DNA from: Stenotrophomonas maltophilia
GTDB taxonomy: Bacteria; Pseudomonadota; Gammaproteobacteria; Xanthomonadales; Xanthomonadaceae
DNA: 64,000 nt
Direction: 5' to 3'
Assembly (NCBI RefSeq): GCF_002138415.1
Contig: NZ_CP015612.1
Coordinates: 3,264,001-3,328,000, forward strand
Numbering within the stretch: position 1 is the stretch's first letter; each line of letters starts with the position of its first letter. Below, one piece after another: positions 61,488 through 64,000 of the stretch. The notes beneath the pieces were generated by a model. The model had not been told where the DNA came from. It worked only from the letters and a program-made list of their open reading frames with translations, and did not search any database. The translations under genes and the position numbers were made by a program.

Positions 61488-61835
61488 TTACGGCACCGCT
61501 GCCGTCACCACGATCTCGACCTTCCACTCGGCGTGGGCCAGCTTGGCTTCGAAGGTTGCACGGGCCGGGGTCGCGCCCTCGACCACCCACTCGTCCCACG
61601 CCTTGTTCATGCCGTCGAAGTCGGCGATGTCGGCCAGGAACACTTCCGCGCGCAGCACGTGCTGGCGGTCACTGGCGACCAGCGCCAGCAGCTTGTCGAT
61701 CTCCGCCAGCACCTGCCGGGTCTGCCCGGTGATGTCCTGGCTGGTGTCTTCCGGAATCTGGCCGGAGAGATAGGCGACCTTGTTGTACACGGTCATCTCG
61801 GACATGCGCGGTCCGACGTCGTAACGCTCCATCAT
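61488..61835 (-). CDS. RidA family protein
   Basis: Protein of 115 aa of the RidA/YjgF superfamily. Members remove reactive enamine/imine intermediates formed by PLP enzymes. KVAYLSGQIPEDTSQDITGQ and QVLAEIDKLLALVASDRQHV are characteristic. The C-terminus ATPARATFEAKLAHAEWKVE carries the arginine and glutamate positions of the RidA active site. It is closer to the Rid3-7 or YjgH-like members than to archetypal RidA. A good Shine-Dalgarno (AGGAG) precedes the ATG. Confidence 0.9.
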   Translation of the reverse strand: MMERYDVGPRMSEMTVYNKVAYLSGQIPEDTSQDITGQTRQVLAEIDKLLALVASDRQHVLRAEVFLADIADFDGMNKAWDEWVVEGATPARATFEAKLAHAEWKVEIVVTAAVP

Positions 61836-62028
61836 GGGCGTGGCTCCTGCGGGTGATCAGGTCTGCATTGTCCTCCAAACCGGTCAACGGTGGGTGCATG
61901 GGTGACCTTCGCGTAACCCCACTACCGGGCTACGACACACCCGCTGGTCAAATGACGGCGACAGGCGCACGATGCGCCACGCTCCGCGTTGACACTGCCC
62001 TCGCCACCCCTGACGCACCCTTGCGCCG

Positions 62029-64000
62029 ATGACCCCAGACACCGACCCCGCCACCGCTTCCTCCACCCCGGCATGGAAGCGGGTCCTGACCATCGTCGTT
62101 CCCCTGCTGATCCTCTCGCTGGCCCTGCATGGCCTGGCCGGTGAGTTCGACGAGCACGGCTACCGTGCCATCCGCCAGGCGTTCCGCCAGCTCAGCGGCA
62201 CGCAGATCGCGCTCACTGTGCTGCTCGGCCTGGCCAGCTACGCCTGCCTCATCGGCTTCGACGCCATCGGTCTTCGCCGCAGCGGCATCCGCGTACATCC
62301 GGCACGCATCGGCATCACCGCTTTCCTGGCGCATACGCTGGGCCAGACCGTGGGCTTTGCGGCATTGACCGGCGGTGCGGTGCGCCTGCGCGGCTACCGC
62401 AGCGCCGGCCTGGACCTGGCGCAGATCGGCCAGGTGGTGCTGATGAGCACGCTCGGCTTCGTATTCGGTGCATGGCTGTTGATCAGCGTGGCGCTGTGCA
62501 TGGAACCTGCGACGGCAGCGTTGGCATTGCCATTGAATCCTGATGCTGTGCGCGTCGTTGGCATCGTCGCCCTGCTCGCCTATCTCGGCACCGTGCTGCT
62601 GGTCGGCCGCGAGGGACGGCAGTTCAGCGTGTTCGGCCATGCGCTGTGGCTGCCCGACCGCCGCACCATGATCGGTGTCACCGTACTCAGCGTCATCGAG
62701 CTGGTGCTGGCCAGTGCCGCGTTCTACGTGCTGCTGCCGGACTCCACGCCCACCGGCCTGCCGGGCTTCGTCGGCCTGTACCTGGTGGCGGTGCTGGCCG
62801 GCCTGGTCTCGACCGTGCCGGCCGGCCTGGGCGTGTTCGAATGGAGCCTGCTGAAGCTGCTGCCACAGGTGGCACCGGCGGCGGTGCTGGCGGCCGCGTT
62901 GATCTACCGCGTTACCTACTACGTGCTGCCGCTGGTGCTGGCCACCCTGCTCGCGCTTGCGCCCGCCCTGCGCCAGCCGCTGCAGGCCAGCGCCGGCGCA
63001 ACCCGTGCCGGCTGGAACGCGCTACGCCCGTGGTTGCCGCAGATCATCGCGCTGGCGGTGTTCAGCATCGGCGCGGCGTTGGTGATCGACGGCACGCTGC
63101 CGACGCCACGCCGTCACCTGGTCAATGCCTCGCTGCCGATCCTGGAAACCTCGCACCTGATCGGCAGCCTCAGCGGCGTTGCACTGCTGCTGATCGGCCA
63201 GGGCCTGGCCCGGCGCAGCCACGCGGCGTGGATGCTGGCGATGGCGGTGTGCGTGATCACCCCGCTGCCGCTGTGGCTGCGGGGTGGGCAACTGTTGATC
63301 GCCGTCTCGGCAGTGCTGGTGGCGATGGCACTGTGGGCCGCACGTCGCGAGTTCTATCGCCAGGGTGCGCTGCTGGACGAAGCCTGGTCGTGGCCGTGGC
63401 TGCGCAATCTCGGCCTGGTTCTGGTGGCCGTTACCTGGCTGCTGTTCTTCACCTACAGCCATGTCGAATACCAGAACGAGTTGTGGTGGCAGTTTGCGGT
63501 GTCGGGCAACGCACCGCGCGCGCTGCGTGCGTTGCTGGTGGTAGCCATCGCGCTGGTGATGTTCGGCCTGGCGCGGTTGCTGCACAGCACGCGCAGCCCA
63601 CTGCAGCCCGCCGACGAGGCCACGCTGCAGTCATTGGCACCGGTGCTGGCCGGCGCTACCGATACCCAGGCCTGCCTGGTGCTGACTGCCGACAAGGCGG
63701 TGCTGCGCGATGAAGCCAAGCTGGGCTTCGTGATGATGCAGCGCTATGGCGGCTCGCTGATCGCAATGGGCGATCCGGTCGGTCCGCCGGACGTCGCCCG
63801 TGCACTGATCTGGCGCTTCCGCGAAGAAGCCGACCGGCTTGGCCTGCGTCCGGTCTTCTACCAGGTCGGCGAGACGTATTGGCAGACCTATCTCGACCTC
63901 GGCCTTGGGCTGGTCAAGCTGGGCGAAGAAGCGATGGTGCCGCTGCACGACTTCGGCCTGGAAGGCCGCGAACGTGCCGACCTGCGCCAGGCCTGGAACC
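62029..64000 (+). CDS. mprF: Phosphatidylglycerol lysyltransferase-like MprF (5' part)
   Basis: Large membrane protein, cut by the window edge after 657 codons. About 12-14 helices in the N-terminal part form the flippase region (UPF0104-like, GFAALTGGAVRLRGYRSAGL and GLVSTVPAGLGVFEWSLLKL). The cytoplasmic acyl/aminoacyl transferase domain (DUF2156) starts near residue 530, with FVMMQRYGGSLIAMGDPVGP. MprF adds lysine or alanine to phosphatidylglycerol and lowers sensitivity to cationic peptides. The ATG at 62029 fits. The amino acid used cannot be told. Confidence 0.9.
   Translation, partial: MTPDTDPATASSTPAWKRVLTIVVPLLILSLALHGLAGEFDEHGYRAIRQAFRQLSGTQIALTVLLGLASYACLIGFDAIGLRRSGIRVHPARIGITAFLAHTLGQTVGFAALTGGAVRLRGYRSAGLDLAQIGQVVLMSTLGFVFGAWLLISVALCMEPATAALALPLNPDAVRVVGIVALLAYLGTVLLVGREGRQFSVFGHALWLPDRRTMIGVTVLSVIELVLASAAFYVLLPDSTPTGLPGFVGLYLVAVLAGLVSTVPAGLGVFEWSLLKLLPQVAPAAVLAAALIYRVTYYVLPLVLATLLALAPALRQPLQASAGATRAGWNALRPWLPQIIALAVFSIGAALVIDGTLPTPRRHLVNASLPILETSHLIGSLSGVALLLIGQGLARRSHAAWMLAMAVCVITPLPLWLRGGQLLIAVSAVLVAMALWAARREFYRQGALLDEAWSWPWLRNLGLVLVAVTWLLFFTYSHVEYQNELWWQFAVSGNAPRALRALLVVAIALVMFGLARLLHSTRSPLQPADEATLQSLAPVLAGATDTQACLVLTADKAVLRDEAKLGFVMMQRYGGSLIAMGDPVGPPDVARALIWRFREEADRLGLRPVFYQVGETYWQTYLDLGLGLVKLGEEAMVPLHDFGLEGRERADLRQAWN

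Overview
The window is high-GC (about two thirds G+C by eye), densely coded gammaproteobacterial chromosome. The best fit is Stenotrophomonas, probably the S. maltophilia complex. The reasons are the many GTAG-headed palindromes of the SMAG/REP type, a RAYT transposase carrying its own REPs, Xanthomonadaceae-like TonB-dependent receptors, and the housekeeping gene order. No plasmid, phage, CRISPR array or classical defence island was seen.

Layout. 1-5.6 kb: the 5' part of an Oar-like TonB-dependent receptor, a decayed saccharopine dehydrogenase/DUF4166 pseudogene, a VOC protein, a PYROXD2-like FAD oxidoreductase and a rhomboid protease. 5.7-13.1 kb: an alkyltransferase-like protein, an EamA transporter, glutathione reductase overlapping a DadA-like oxidase, a DUF418 membrane protein, SlyD, and two NlpC/P60 (C40) cell-wall hydrolases in a row. 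13.4-17.2 kb: a dicarboxylate symporter, then a lipoprotein alkaline phosphatase coupled to a WG-repeat protein. 17.2-17.7 kb: repeat-rich and gene-free. 17.7-20.2 kb: tilS-xseB-ispA. 20.3-30.3 kb, mostly minus strand: DUF4870, pmbA, darP (plus strand), tldD, yhdP, rng, maf. 30.4-36.6 kb, plus strand: a SIMPL protein, TonB, a large TonB-dependent receptor and an APC permease. 36.7-43.6 kb, minus strand: tRNA-Asn, rlmH, rsfS, nadD, holA, lptE, leuS, DUF998. 43.7-48.4 kb: a small exported protein, a thioredoxin-TPR protein, and a LysM/FecR protein coupled to a CHASE2-GGDEF diguanylate cyclase. 48.4-49.0 kb: a RAYT/REP unit. 49.1-56.8 kb: DUF4442, an unknown anchored protein, DUF502, a queuosine-precursor transporter, a DUF885 peptidase, a class-C-like serine hydrolase, a VOC protein and DUF2147. 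56.9-64 kb: metG, a HAD phosphatase, an RnfB-like ferredoxin, an IS4-family insertion sequence, RidA and the 5' part of mprF.

Core themes are translation (leuS, metG, tilS, rlmH, rsfS, darP, tRNA-Asn), envelope building (lptE, yhdP, mprF, C40 peptidases) and proteolysis or peptide maturation (tldD/pmbA, DUF885, rhomboid).

The most unusual material is non-coding. A composite element of about 200 bp occurs three times. Each copy has a 23-25 bp outer stem, a loop of exactly 52 nt and an inner stem that covaries between copies. Other points are an IS inserted into a palindromic repeat with an 11-bp target duplication, a RAYT gene bracketed by perfectly inverted REPs, repeats that supply or overlap stop codons, a leader hairpin that hides a receptor's ribosome binding site, and the coupled LysM/FecR plus CHASE2-GGDEF signalling pair.
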